From: Palsa-504 sp963800415
GTDB lineage: Bacteria > Actinomycetota > Actinomycetes > Streptosporangiales > Streptosporangiaceae
Direction: 5' to 3'
Length of the DNA: 64,000 nt
Assembly: GCA_963800415.1 (NCBI GenBank)
Contig: CAWDBS010000050.1
Location: forward strand, 81,961 to 145,960
A program made the position numbers and the translations under genes. Numbering within the stretch: the first letter of the stretch is position 1; each line of letters begins with the position of its first letter. Positions 26,301 to 34,042 of the stretch are shown piece after piece. Under the pieces are notes generated by a model. It made no database searches. It had not been told where the DNA came from and saw nothing but the letters and a program-made list of their open reading frames with translations.

Positions 26301-26919
26301 CACCCTCGGCGGCCGGCCGCTGACGGTGCTGACGGCACCGGTGGACGGCTGGGCGCAGGGCTTCGTGCTCCCCGCGGGCGGCGGGCGCCTGGTCATCACG
26401 CGCAACGAGAGGGCCAGGAACCTCAGCCTCGGCGTTGAGGCCGCCGCCCTGCTCGCCGCCATCGTGCTCGCCCTGCCCGGCTCCCGGTCCGCGGCCGGGG
26501 TGCCCACCGCGCAGGCCGGTCCGGAGGCCGAAGCCGTCCCCGCGGCCGGGCGCCGCCGGGAACGCGCCGAGGAGGCAGCGGCCGCCGGATCCGCGGCCGA
26601 CTGGCGTCCCGAACGCCGCGCCCCGGTCGGGGCGGCGCGCACCTCGGCTTACGGCGCCGAGCCCGCGCTGAGCGTCACACCGCACCAGGACGGGGAACCC
26701 GCGCCCTGGGCCGGTCTTGTCCCAGAAACCCTAGAAACCCTAGAAACCCCAGGAGCCCCCGGTGGCGCCGTTCCCGCAGGCGACCCCGACCGCGCCCCGG
26801 TGTCCGCGGCACCCCGGCGCGGGCGCGGCGGCCAGCACGCGGCGCGGCACGGCAAGCCGGCGCGCCGCCGGCGGGCCACCTCCCCGGACCGGCCCGGGGA
26901 TCACGGTGACTCCCCATGA
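23356..26919 (+). CDS. Giant membrane-bound family-2 glycosyltransferase
   Basis: The 1187-residue protein has an N-terminal GT2 domain (about residues 1-300): VTAVVVAHDAARQLPGLVRAV, WVWLLHDDCEPAADALEQL (DxD-like metal site), VSSAGMLVRRDVWDQLGGFD, and FRDDIDFCWRAHAAGYEVRV. A multi-spanning membrane region follows from about 390 to 830, for example VLLFAGLAVVALVAE and IWIAVSYALLPVAMGAV. An extracytoplasmic domain comes next, then a last hydrophobic helix (AAALLAAIVLALPGS) and a charged, Ala/Arg/Pro-rich tail with an ETLETLETP micro-repeat. TTG 23356 is the only start before the conserved segment apart from internal GTGs. The homologue sits near whiB in related genomes, suggesting envelope glycan or galactofuran-like synthesis. 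DUF5719 overlaps its stop. Confidence 0.88.
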   Translation: MSQNAAHLRPAVTAVVVAHDAARQLPGLVRAVREQTHPVQRLVGVDTGSQDRSGAALTELLGQDAVFGMEPDTGFGAAVARALQHPAARTPASGSPGGQASATEWVWLLHDDCEPAADALEQLLAAAGRSRSAAVLGPKLRDLSDRRVVREAGITTDRAGRRLTGVEPGEIDQGQHDGSRAVLAVSSAGMLVRRDVWDQLGGFDANLPLFRDDIDFCWRAHAAGYEVRVITDAVVYHRELSARQIRKTPATGGHPRLLDRRSALYVFAVNLPLRPMVGVVGGCVAGSLVRAAYFLLTKQQRKAAAHLGAVAWLLRHPLLLWRARRRRAAHRKHGYAVLRGQLPRARTLTRLAESVAGVLTRGSGYDSGGLHHAVVDESGDDLPVPATDSVLRRVLTSPGVLLFAGLAVVALVAERSLTGSVLSGSATLGGGTLVPPWGGAGRLWHEYLAGYHDTGIGSAASTPAYVGALAALATASGGKPWLATDVLLLGCVPLAGVTAFLATRRLTSVLAARIWIAVSYALLPVAMGAVAAGRIGTVVAFVLLPLIGLMAGRILAGTPRAARRAAWAAGLLTAIAAAFVPLAWLVAVIAAVAAAAAWSWLGSRTVINAAIVAVLPAVILIPWTLHLVTNPSVFFGEAGLVRPGLAAAGLRPGSLLLLSPGGPGLPPAWVTAGLVLPAFGALLVRRRAGLVYAGWAIALGGLAMALVVSRARITPPQGGAAVSAWPGLAIAIAAAGLLLAATPLIETVGRSLSGAGEPGTGRSPTRLGAGWRFLATVAGLAVAVSVPALAAGYWLAGGLAGPVAAVRLPLLPAFVAASSAGPDRTRTLVLRQNRAGQDGGTLSYAVLRDADPVPGEPELAQTASSSRALGSVVASLAAAGGGDAGDTGRALSQFDIGYVLLPGPIDQALARQLNAAAGLQPVTKASAYDLWQVSGTVARVRVLTPGGAAVSVPSGPIGVNAVIAPGTSGTLVLAETAGGWSATLGGRPLTVLTAPVDGWAQGFVLPAGGGRLVITRNERARNLSLGVEAAALLAAIVLALPGSRSAAGVPTAQAGPEAEAVPAAGRRRERAEEAAAAGSAADWRPERRAPVGAARTSAYGAEPALSVTPHQDGEPAPWAGLVPETLETLETPGAPGGAVPAGDPDRAPVSAAPRRGRGGQHAARHGKPARRRRATSPDRPGDHGDSP
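26724..26751 (+). repeat. 9-bp tandem repeat in the glycosyltransferase tail
   Basis: Three consecutive units of GAAACCCTA/GAAACCCCA (26724-26732, 26733-26741, then a variant) encode ETLETLETP. The segment is AT-richer than its surroundings. Confidence 0.8.
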
Positions 26920-28400
26920 GGGCCGTTCACCTGCTGCCCGCCGGGGTGGTGCTGGTGGCGCTCGGTGCCATCGGCGCGGTCGCGCAGCTTGATCATCCCG
27001 CCGCGGCGGGCCCGGATTCCTCCTCGGCCGTGACCCGGCAGGTGGCGGTCACCTCCGCCGCCCGTGCCTGCCCGCCCGCCCCGGGCGGCGGCTCGGCCCC
27101 GGTCGCGCTGCTAGCCGGGCCCGCTGGCACCGCGGGAGCGCCGGGGCTCCGGGGCCAGGTCGAGCTGACCGCGCTGCCGCCGGCCGGCCTGCCGCTGCGC
27201 ACGACCGGCCCGGTCCGCACCCAGAGCCCGGGCGTGTTCTCCCTGCTGACGCTGCCCGCCGGGTCGAGCACCAGCAAGCAGGCCGCCCCGGTGGCCCAGG
27301 GCTGGTCGGTGTCCGCCACCGGCACCATGGCGCAGGCCATGGAGGCCGAAGTGGCGCAGAGCTCCGGCCTGGCCAGCGTCCGCTGCGGCGAGCCCGGTTC
27401 TGACCTGTGGTTCCTCGGACCGGGACAGCTGAACGGCGGTACCCAGGTCCAGCTCGACCTGATGAACGTCGACTCGCTGGCCGCGAGCGTGGACGTCAGC
27501 GTGATCACCGACGCCGGCCAGGCCCAGGCGGCCAACGACACCGGGATCTCGGTCCCGCCGCACCAGACCGTGACCGAATCCCTCTCCGCAGCGGCCCACG
27601 GGTCCAGCGTGCTCGCCATCGAGGTGCACACCAGCATCGGCCGGGTGGCGGCCGACGTCTCCGAGGGGCCGTCTCACGGCACCGCCAGCTGGGTCCCCGG
27701 CACGGCCGCGCCATCCACCCAGCTGGTGATCCCGGGGGTGTCACCGTCCGGCAGCTCCGCGGGGCTCTTCATCGCCGACCCCGGGACCTCGAGCGCCAAG
27801 GTGACCGTGGCCGCCATCACCCCGCAGGGGCACTACCGCCCGTTCGGGTCCCAGTCGGTCGACTTGCCGGGTCAATCGGCGTCCTACGTGGCCCTCACGC
27901 CGCTGGGCGGCACCACCGCCGCGCTCCAGATCACCTCGAACGTGCCGGTCGTCGCCGGGGTGCTGGTGCCCGGCAGCGGCGCGGGCGCCCTGACCGCCGC
28001 CACGGCGCCGGTCAGCGAGCAGGCCGTCGTCGCGGGCAACACGAACGGCTCCGGCCTGGCCGCCTCGGTCGTGCTGTCCGCCCCGGCCGCCGCGGCGCGG
28101 GTCCGGCTCACCGAGATCGCCCCGGCCAGCCGGGGCGGCGCGAGCGTGACCGGCAGCCGCGTGCTGTCGGTCAAGGCCGGGCGCACGCTGGTCGCGCCGG
28201 TCACCGCGCCGCGCGGGGCCAAGCATGGATCCGCGTTCGCCGTCGTCATCACGCCGCTGGCCGGATCCGGGCCGCTCTACGCCGCGCGGGTGGAAACGCA
28301 GGGCCAGAACACCGTCGTCTCTATCATCCCGGCCGCCAGCGCCCTGACCACGATCAGCCTGCCCCCGGTGCGCGACTCCTACGACGCGATTTCACCCTGA
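26916..28400 (+). CDS. DUF5719-type exported protein
   Basis: The ATG overlaps the glycosyltransferase stop (ATGA), so the two are coupled. The N-terminus MRAVHLLPAGVVLVALGAIGAVAQL is a signal peptide or anchor. The remaining about 465 residues are Ser/Thr/Gly/Ala-rich beta-strand repeats (VDVSVITDAGQ, KVTVAAITPQGHY, APVTAPRGAKHG) with the DUF5719 pattern FLGPGQLNGGTQVQLDLMNVDS. Only two cysteines (in ACPP and VRCGEP) are prominent. No catalytic motif is seen. Its constant place after the giant GT2 suggests a partner in surface glycan assembly (inference). Confidence 0.8.
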   Translation: MRAVHLLPAGVVLVALGAIGAVAQLDHPAAAGPDSSSAVTRQVAVTSAARACPPAPGGGSAPVALLAGPAGTAGAPGLRGQVELTALPPAGLPLRTTGPVRTQSPGVFSLLTLPAGSSTSKQAAPVAQGWSVSATGTMAQAMEAEVAQSSGLASVRCGEPGSDLWFLGPGQLNGGTQVQLDLMNVDSLAASVDVSVITDAGQAQAANDTGISVPPHQTVTESLSAAAHGSSVLAIEVHTSIGRVAADVSEGPSHGTASWVPGTAAPSTQLVIPGVSPSGSSAGLFIADPGTSSAKVTVAAITPQGHYRPFGSQSVDLPGQSASYVALTPLGGTTAALQITSNVPVVAGVLVPGSGAGALTAATAPVSEQAVVAGNTNGSGLAASVVLSAPAAAARVRLTEIAPASRGGASVTGSRVLSVKAGRTLVAPVTAPRGAKHGSAFAVVITPLAGSGPLYAARVETQGQNTVVSIIPAASALTTISLPPVRDSYDAISP

Positions 28401-28423
28401 CCGGCCAGCCCTTACCAGCCACC

Positions 28424-28984
28424 TCAGCTGTAGCCGGGGTCGATGACCTCCGGGTCCACCCCGAGGATCTCGGCGAACTCCTCGACCACCACGTCGAAGA
28501 CCAGCTCGCTGAGCTCGTCCTCGTCTTCGGCCCGGGCGAGCAGCGGCCGCCGGAACAGCACGATGCGCGGCCCGGTGGCCGGGTTCGCCGGGTCACTGGT
28601 GTCCGGCGAGCCGCGGACGATGCGGGCCAGCGGCACGCCGTCATCGTCGATGGTGTCGGTGTCGGGGACCTCCTGGACCGCGAACTCCACGTCGGAAAGC
28701 TCGGTCTCCCAGCGCGGCTCCAGCCGCGCTACCGCCTCGAGGACCAGGTCGTCGAACTGCTCGGCCCGGCTGCGGTACAGCGGGACGCCGGGCGGCACCA
28801 GCCGGCCGCGCAGCCCGCGCCCGTGTCGGTCGCGCCGCCGTGGCCGGTTCCCGAAGTACCCGGAGCCACCCGAGCCCGGCCCGGAGCCCGGACCCGGCCC
28901 GGACCCGGAACCTGGCCTCGAGCCGCCTTCACCGCTCTGCACAGTCACCGAGCGTATCCGATCGCGACGTGCCAGGATAGCCAT
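28424..28984 (-). CDS. Metallopeptidase-family (zincin-like) protein with degenerate active site
   Basis: The frame is open to 29173, but I chose ATG 28984 (MAILARRDRIRS), giving 186 residues. A Gly/Ser/Pro repeat linker (GSGSGPGPGSGPGSGGSG) precedes the conserved domain: PLYRSRAEQFDDLVLEAVARLEPRW, LSDVEFAVQEVPD, GVPLARIVRGSP, RIVLFRRPLLARAEDEDELSELVFDVVVEEFAEILGVDPEVIDP. This is the actinobacterial metallopeptidase-like family next to whiB. Where true members carry HExxH, this protein has VEEFAEILG without histidines, so zinc-dependent catalysis is unlikely. It is transcribed towards the DUF5719 gene. Confidence 0.75.
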   Translation of the reverse strand: MAILARRDRIRSVTVQSGEGGSRPGSGSGPGPGSGPGSGGSGYFGNRPRRRDRHGRGLRGRLVPPGVPLYRSRAEQFDDLVLEAVARLEPRWETELSDVEFAVQEVPDTDTIDDDGVPLARIVRGSPDTSDPANPATGPRIVLFRRPLLARAEDEDELSELVFDVVVEEFAEILGVDPEVIDPGYS

Positions 28985-29138
28985 GCCGTCCCGGGGCCGC
29001 GCAAAGCACGACACGACCGCGGCGCGAAGCGCGGGTGGTGGCGTTAGCGCCCGCGGACAGATACCGTCACGGTTGTATCCAACGCCGTCCCCAGTTTCCG
29101 GGCACGGGTCCTCAGGGTGATGTGAGCGAGGTGGGCTG

Positions 29139-29498
29139 GTGGGTTCTCGTTGCTGCTCACGCACCGCATGCAAGCATCCTCCGGTCTACACGCTGACGTA
29201 CGTGTACCGTGACTCCACCGCGGTCCTCGGCCCGCTGGCCGCCTATGTGGAGCCGCACTGCTACGACCTGTGCGAGAAGCACGCCGGCCGGCTGACCGCG
29301 CCGCGTGGCTGGGACGTGGTGCGACTGCCGGTCGAGCCGGTCCAGGATCGCGCCGATGACCTGGAAGCGCTCGCGAACGCGGTGATGGAGACCCAGCCGC
29401 GAGCACGGACCGAGAAGGAGCCCGTCGGCCAGGGCATCGAGGTTGGCCGCCGGGGGCACCTGCGGGTGCTGCGCTCCGGGCCGCCGCCGGACCGATAG
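29139..29498 (+). CDS. DUF3499 family protein
   Basis: A 119-residue protein starting at GTG 29139 shortly after GCGAGGTGG. The conserved core is SRTACKHPPVYTLTYVYRDSTAVLGPLAAYVEPHCYDLCEKHAGRLTAPRGWDVVRL. Cysteines at the N-terminus and the HCYDLCEKH segment look like a metal-binding (zinc-ribbon-like) arrangement. It is the equivalent of Rv3259, which lies next to whiB2 and the phosphomannomutase gene in mycobacteria. The function is unknown. Confidence 0.88.
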   Translation: MGSRCCSRTACKHPPVYTLTYVYRDSTAVLGPLAAYVEPHCYDLCEKHAGRLTAPRGWDVVRLPVEPVQDRADDLEALANAVMETQPRARTEKEPVGQGIEVGRRGHLRVLRSGPPPDR

Positions 29499-29565
29499 GC
29501 TCGGCAGTGCCGCCCGCACCACGCGGAGGCGGCACCGGTCGTGTCACGGGAGGGCAGGTCCCGCA

Positions 29566-30928
29566 TTGGGTGATCTTGCGAGCATCGTCAAGGCGTACGA
29601 CATCAGAGGGGTCGTGCCCGACCAGCTGGACGAGGGCGTCGCGGAGGCGGTCGGCGCGGCGTTCGTCCGGGTGACCGGCGCCGGGAACGATCGTGACCAT
29701 GCACGACATGCGCACCTCCTCGGGCCCGCTGGCGGACGCGTTCGGCCGCGGCGCGGCGTCCCAGGGAGCCGACGTGGTGGCCGGCGGCCTGGGCTCGACC
29801 GACATGCTCTACTACGCCAGCGGCGACCTCGGCGTCCCCGGTGCCATGATCACGGCCAGCCACAACCCGTCCCGGTACAACGGCATCAAGCTGTGCCGCG
29901 CCGGGGCTAAGCCGGTGGGCATCCAGACCGGTCTGAAGGAAATCAAGGATCTGGCCGAACGGACCTTGGCGCCCGCCCCGGCGCCCGGCACCGTCACCCG
30001 GCGGGACCTGCTCTCCGGGTACGCCGACCACCTGAGGAAGCTGGTCGACATCTCCTCGATCAGGCCGCTCACGGTGGCGGTGGACGCCGGCAACGGGATG
30101 GCGGGCTATACCGTGCCGAAGGTCTTGGAAGGACTGCCCGTCACGCTGGTCCCGCTCTACTTCACCCTCGATGGCACGTTCCCCAACCATGAGGCCAACC
30201 CGATCGAGCCGGAGAACCTGCGCGACCTGCAGCGCGCGGTGACCGAACATCACGCCGACATCGGGCTCGCCTTCGACGGCGACGCCGACCGGTGCTTCGT
30301 GGTGGACGAGCGCGGCGATATCGTCTCGCCCTCGGTGCTCACCGCGCTGATCGCCACCAGGGAACTGGCCCGCGAGCCTGGCGCGGCGATCATCCACAAC
30401 CTGATCACGTCCCGCGCCGTGCCGGAGATCGTCACCTCCGCAGGCGGCGTCCCGGTACGCACCCGGGTCGGCCACTCGTTCATCAAGGCAACGATGGCGG
30501 AGTGCGGAGCGGTGTTCGGCGGCGAGCACTCGGGGCACTTCTACTTCCGCGACTTCTGGTTCGCCGACTCAGGGCTGCTCGCCGCGCTGCACGTGCTGGC
30601 CGCGCTGGGCGACCAGCCACTGCCGCTGTCCGGGCTGCTCTCCCAGTACGCCAGGTATGTCGCCAGCGGAGAGATCAACTCCGAGGTGGCGGACCAGGCC
30701 GAATCGACCGAACACGTCAGGCAGGCGTTCGCCGCCCGGCCTGGGGTCAGCACCGACGAACTCGACGGGCTCACCGTCAGCACCAGCGCCTGGTGGTTCA
30801 ACCTGCGGCCGTCCAACACCGAGCCACTGCTACGGCTGAACGTGGAGGCGGACACCGAAGCCACCATGGCCGCCGTGCGGGACGAGGTGCTCGGCCTGGT
30901 CAGGGCGACCTCAGCCCATTCCGAATAG
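29566..30928 (+). CDS. manB: Phosphomannomutase/phosphoglucomutase ManB, frameshifted at about 29686
   Basis: ManB interconverts mannose-6-phosphate and mannose-1-phosphate, feeding GDP-mannose synthesis. It starts at TTG 29566 (LGDLASIVKAYDIRGVVPDQ). At the AA of 29686-29687 one surplus A shifts the frame; removing it restores GAG-TIVTMHDMRTSSGPL and continuous coding to 30928 (454 residues). Catalytic features are intact: phosphoserine loop TASHNPSRYNGIK, metal loop FDGDADRCF, sugar loop GGEHSGHFYF, and phosphate-binding RPSNTEPLLRLNVEA. As given, an independent start at GTG 29693 or ATG 29699 would lose the N-terminal substrate strand. It is followed by the Trm112-like and SIS isomerase genes, as in related genomes. 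Confidence 0.93.
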
Positions 30929-30938
30929 GGAGAATCCC

Positions 30939-31124
30939 ATGCAGATCGACGGCTGGCTGCTCGACATCCTGGCCTGCCCGGAATGCCACGCGCCGCTGCG
31001 GGTCGACGAGGACGCCAGCGAGCTCGTGTGCACCAGCACCACCTGCGGCCTGGCCTACCCGGTCCGCGACGACATCCCGGTGCTGCTGGTCGAAGAGGCC
31101 AGGCGACCGGACAGCAGCGCGTGA
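30939..31124 (+). CDS. Trm112-family small zinc-finger-like protein
   Basis: A 61-residue protein: LLDILACPECHAPLRVDEDASELVCTSTTCGLAYPVRDDIPVLLVEEAR. The CPEC and CTSTTC pairs form the Trm112 metal knuckle. In other organisms Trm112 activates methyltransferases; in actinobacteria this small gene is conserved between manB and the SIS isomerase with no known partner. Its stop overlaps the GTG of the next gene (GTGA). Confidence 0.9.
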   Translation: MQIDGWLLDILACPECHAPLRVDEDASELVCTSTTCGLAYPVRDDIPVLLVEEARRPDSSA

Positions 31125-31918
31125 GCGACGACCTGGACGGCTGGGGCGGCGCCGAGTTTGTCCTGGCCGCCGACCGCCTCGATACGCCCGACGTGGTCGA
31201 GGCGGCGGATCCCGCGGACATGCTGCGGCAGGTGGCCTCGGCGGCGGCCCAGGTGCGCACCGCGCTGCGGTCGTGCGCGGAGAGCGACCTGTCGGCATTC
31301 ACCCCGGACGCGGACGGCAGGCCGCGCGCCATCGTCGTGGCGGGCATGGGCGGCTCGGGCCTGGCCGGCGAGATGCTCAACGCCATGACCGGGCTCAGCA
31401 GCCCGGTCCAGGTGGTGGTCTCGCAAGCCGGGCGGCTGCCGGGCTGGGTGGGCGCCGCCGACGCGGTCATCGCGGTGTCCTGCTCGGGCAGCACCCCGGA
31501 GACGCTGGCCGTCGCGGCCGAGGCGGCCAGGCGCGGCTGCCGGCTGGCCGCCGTCGGCACCGCGGGATCCCCGCTGCACCGGATCGCCGAGCAGGCCCGC
31601 GCCCCGTTCGTCCCGGTCATCCCGGCCCTCCTGCCGCGGGGGGGCGCGGGGGGTCCGTCACGCTGCCGCGGGGGCGCGGGGGCTCCCCCCGGAGTCAGCG
31701 CTGCCGCGGGGGGGCGCGGGGGGGTCCGTCAGCGCTGCCGCGGGGGGCGCGGGGGCGTCCCCCGGAGTCAGCGCGCCGGGGGGGCGCGGGCCCGCCGCCG
31801 CAGGCGGCAAGGCCAGCAGGGGCGTCCCCCCCGGGAGAGAACGAGCCGGCACTGCGGCGGTCGATGCTGTGGTCAGTGGCCATCCCGCTGCTGGTCATCG
31901 CCGAGCGGCTGGGGGTGA
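31121..31918 (+). CDS. SIS-domain phosphosugar isomerase, N-terminal half (interrupted by a GC-rich repeat)
   Basis: GTG 31121 overlaps the Trm112 stop. Residues 1-170 are a typical bifunctional phosphoglucose/phosphomannose isomerase-type SIS domain: FVLAADRLDTPDVVEAADPADML, IVVAGMGGSGLAGEML (sugar-phosphate loop), VIAVSCSGSTPETLAVAAEAARRG, LAAVGTAGSPLHRIAE and APFVPVIPAL. From about 31629 the frame enters a 220-bp poly-G/poly-C tandem repeat and translates as RGGAGGPSRCRGGAGAPPG before stopping at 31918. The real protein should continue in the next feature. Coding evidence therefore ends near 31630. Confidence 0.82.
   Translation: MSDDLDGWGGAEFVLAADRLDTPDVVEAADPADMLRQVASAAAQVRTALRSCAESDLSAFTPDADGRPRAIVVAGMGGSGLAGEMLNAMTGLSSPVQVVVSQAGRLPGWVGAADAVIAVSCSGSTPETLAVAAEAARRGCRLAAVGTAGSPLHRIAEQARAPFVPVIPALLPRGGAGGPSRCRGGAGAPPGVSAAAGGRGGVRQRCRGGRGGVPRSQRAGGARARRRRRQGQQGRPPRERTSRHCGGRCCGQWPSRCWSSPSGWG
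31627..31853 (+). repeat. Poly-G/poly-C tandem repeat block inside the SIS isomerase gene
   Basis: About 220 bases composed of imperfect copies, roughly 35-37 bp each, of a unit resembling GCTGCCGCGGGGGGGCGCGG followed by GGTCCGTCA or CTCCCCCCGGAGTCA. It ends with GGGGCGTCCCCCCGGGAG. Homopolymers of 5-7 G or C recur throughout. The block changes the reading frame of the host gene. Its GCGTCCCCCCGG element is shared with the repeats at 57.8 and 61.6 kb. Confidence 0.85.
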
Positions 31919-32586
31919 TCCGGATCGGCGCGGATGTCTACGAGCTGGCGGCGACCCGGCTGGAGGAGGTGTCGCACCAATGCCGCCCGGCCAGCGAGTC
32001 GTTCGTCAACCCGGGTAAATCGCTGGCCCTGGACCTGGTCGGCGCGCTGCCGATGGTCTGGGGCACCTCGATGCTGAGCGGGGTCGCGGCCCGGCGGTTC
32101 GCCAGCCAGCTGCAGGAGAACGCCAAGTACCCGGCGATCTCCGGGGTGCTGCCGGAGGTGGCGCACCACCAGGTGGCCGCGTTCGACGGGCCGTTCGCCC
32201 CGCGCTCGTCCCGGCTCTCCGCGGCGGGCTCACCGGACCCGGGTTCGCCGCTGGCCGAACCGGACGACATGGCTGACATCCCCGGCTGGGACCTGGACTA
32301 CGAGGAAACCGAGCAGGCCAGCGGCTTCACCCCGCTGCGGCTGATCCTGATCGCCGATCCGGATGAGGACCCGCGGGTCGGGGCGCAGCGGGCGGCGGCC
32401 ACCGAGCTCGCCGGGCAGCGCGGGGTGGGAATGTCCGAGCTGGCCATGGACGGCGAGCATCCGCTGGTGCGGCTGGCCGGCGTCATCCAGCTGACCGACT
32501 ACGCGAGCGTCTACCTGGCCATCGCGTCCGGGATCGACCCCGGCCAGACCGTGGCGATCCGGGATCTCCGTACCCGGATCGAGTAA
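31864..32586 (+). CDS. SIS-domain phosphosugar isomerase, C-terminal half
   Basis: The frame continues the isomerase after the repeat block: RRSMLWSVAIPLLVIAERLGV, ATRLEEVSHQCRPASESFVNPGKSLALDLVGALPMVWGTSMLSGVAARRF, QLQENAKYPAISGVLPEVAHHQVAAFDGPF and the C-terminal TDYASVYLAIASGIDPGQTVAIRDLRTRIE. These match the second SIS domain of actinobacterial manB-linked glucose/mannose-6-phosphate isomerases, including the NENAKYPA-like segment and the catalytic glutamate region. ATG 31864 has no clear ribosome-binding site. I read it as the second half of one gene (31121-32586). Confidence 0.83.
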   Translation: MLWSVAIPLLVIAERLGVIRIGADVYELAATRLEEVSHQCRPASESFVNPGKSLALDLVGALPMVWGTSMLSGVAARRFASQLQENAKYPAISGVLPEVAHHQVAAFDGPFAPRSSRLSAAGSPDPGSPLAEPDDMADIPGWDLDYEETEQASGFTPLRLILIADPDEDPRVGAQRAAATELAGQRGVGMSELAMDGEHPLVRLAGVIQLTDYASVYLAIASGIDPGQTVAIRDLRTRIE

Positions 32587-32590
32587 GCGC

Positions 32591-33697
32591 GTGCGGATTT
32601 TCTGGCGTGAGATGAGGGCGGTGGTCGCGGCTTTTGCCGTCAACCTCGGCATCGCCGTGATCAAGTTCGTGGCCTTCCTGCTCACCGGGTCCGCCTCGAT
32701 GCTGGCCGAGTCCGTGCACTCGGTCGCGGACACCGGCAACCAGGTGCTGCTGTTCGTGGGGCGCGGCCGGTCCATCCGGCCGCCGTCGGATGAGCACCCG
32801 TTCGGCTTCGGCCGCGAGCGGTACTTCTACGGGTTCGTGGTGTCGGTCATGCTGTTCACCGTCGGCGCGGTCTTCTCCGTGTACGACGGCGTGCACAAGA
32901 TCCTGAACCCGGAGGCGGTGCGCTCGCCGCTGATCGCGTTCGTCGTGCTCGCCCTGTCCGCGGTGCTGGAGGGATTCTCGCTGCGCACCGCCATCGGGGA
33001 GGCGAACAAGGTGCGCGGCGGCCGCAACTGGGGCACCTTCATCCGGCGGAGCAAGGCGCCGGAGCTGCCGGTGGTCCTGCTGGAGGACCTGGCCGCCCTG
33101 ATCGGCCTGGCGTTCGCGTTCGCCGGGGTGGCGCTGGCCGTGCTGACCGACAACGGCGTCTGGGACGGCGCGGGCTCGCTGGCCATCGGCCTGCTGCTCG
33201 CGACGGCCGCTGCCATCCTGGCCGTGGAGATGAAGAGCCTGCTGATCGGCGAGTCGGCCAGCCCCGAAATGCAGCGGATGATCGTCACCGCGCTCGAGGA
33301 GGGCCCGGAGCTGGTCCGGGTCATCCACATGCGGACCGTGCACATGAGCCCGGATTCGGTCCTGGTCGCCGCGAAGGTCGCGGTCCGCGACACCGACACC
33401 GCCGGGCAAGTCGCCTCGGCCATCGATGCCGCCGAACGCCGCATCCGCGCCGCCGTGCCCATCGCCAAGGTGATCTACCTCGAGCCGGACATCTACCGCC
33501 CGCGCGAGGCCGACCAGACAGACCCCTCGATCCGCGCCGTCCAGCGCAGCCACTCATCCGCCGCGCCCGGCGGCAACGGTCCCAGGAACCCCGACAACCC
33601 CGACAACCCCGACAACCCCGCCCCCGCGGACCCCGCCCCCCGTGCCCCCGCCGATCCTGCCCCCACCGCCCAGGAAGAGCCCGGGACTCCAGCCTGA
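32591..33697 (+). CDS. Cation diffusion facilitator (CDF) family metal transporter
   Basis: A 368-residue inner-membrane transporter of divalent cations (zinc, iron or manganese). The GTG start is 4 bases after the isomerase stop. About six membrane segments are visible, including VVAAFAVNLGIAVIKFVAFLL, YGFVVSVMLFTVGAVFSVYDG and LIGLAFAFAGVALAVL. The first metal-site helix carries AESVHSVADTGNQ (HxxxD) and the other LLEDLAALIGL. A cytoplasmic C-terminal domain (MQRMIVTALEEGPELVRVIHMRTVHMSPDSVLVAAKVAV) follows. The last 55 residues are low complexity with a 9-bp NPD tandem repeat and Pro/Ala-rich tail. Confidence 0.9.
   Translation: MRIFWREMRAVVAAFAVNLGIAVIKFVAFLLTGSASMLAESVHSVADTGNQVLLFVGRGRSIRPPSDEHPFGFGRERYFYGFVVSVMLFTVGAVFSVYDGVHKILNPEAVRSPLIAFVVLALSAVLEGFSLRTAIGEANKVRGGRNWGTFIRRSKAPELPVVLLEDLAALIGLAFAFAGVALAVLTDNGVWDGAGSLAIGLLLATAAAILAVEMKSLLIGESASPEMQRMIVTALEEGPELVRVIHMRTVHMSPDSVLVAAKVAVRDTDTAGQVASAIDAAERRIRAAVPIAKVIYLEPDIYRPREADQTDPSIRAVQRSHSSAAPGGNGPRNPDNPDNPDNPAPADPAPRAPADPAPTAQEEPGTPA
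33587..33621 (+). repeat. 9-bp tandem repeat in the CDF transporter tail
   Basis: Units of AACCCCGAC at 33587-33595, 33596-33604 and 33605-33613, followed by a variant, encode NPDNPDNPDNPA near the C-terminus. Confidence 0.85.
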
Positions 33698-34042
33698 CCG
33701 GGTCCCGCCCACCTGCGCTCCGGCGACCCCGTTCCGGTAAGCCCAGGGAACCTCAGCCCTATCCCAGCGCAGTCACACCAGCACCATCAGAAGCGCGCTC
33801 AGGATACGAAGGCCGCACCCATGAAGCCGGAACCTCTCCCACCGCGCCAGCCACTTCCGCCACAAAGATCTTGGAAGAAATAGCTTACCGGGAGGATCCG
33901 GGCAGCCCTGGGGTACCAAATCCTCCCGGTAGCCAAAATCCTCCCGGTAAATCCGGGACTAGCACCCACGTAGCCGTGCCGTTTGAGGCGGACGTTTCTG
34001 GTGAGGTCAACGAGCCGATTGGTCTGCGGGCAGACGGACGGT
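33698..34042. other. Convergent intergenic region between the CDF and merR genes
   Basis: About 345 bases with no credible gene. The arm TTACCGGGAGGAT (33885-33897) is perfectly complementary to ATCCTCCCGGTAA (33939-33951) and, over 12 bases, to a direct copy at 33920-33931. Two mutually exclusive hairpins are thus possible. This is consistent with a bidirectional terminator between convergent genes, though the duplicated right arm is unusual. Confidence 0.5.
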
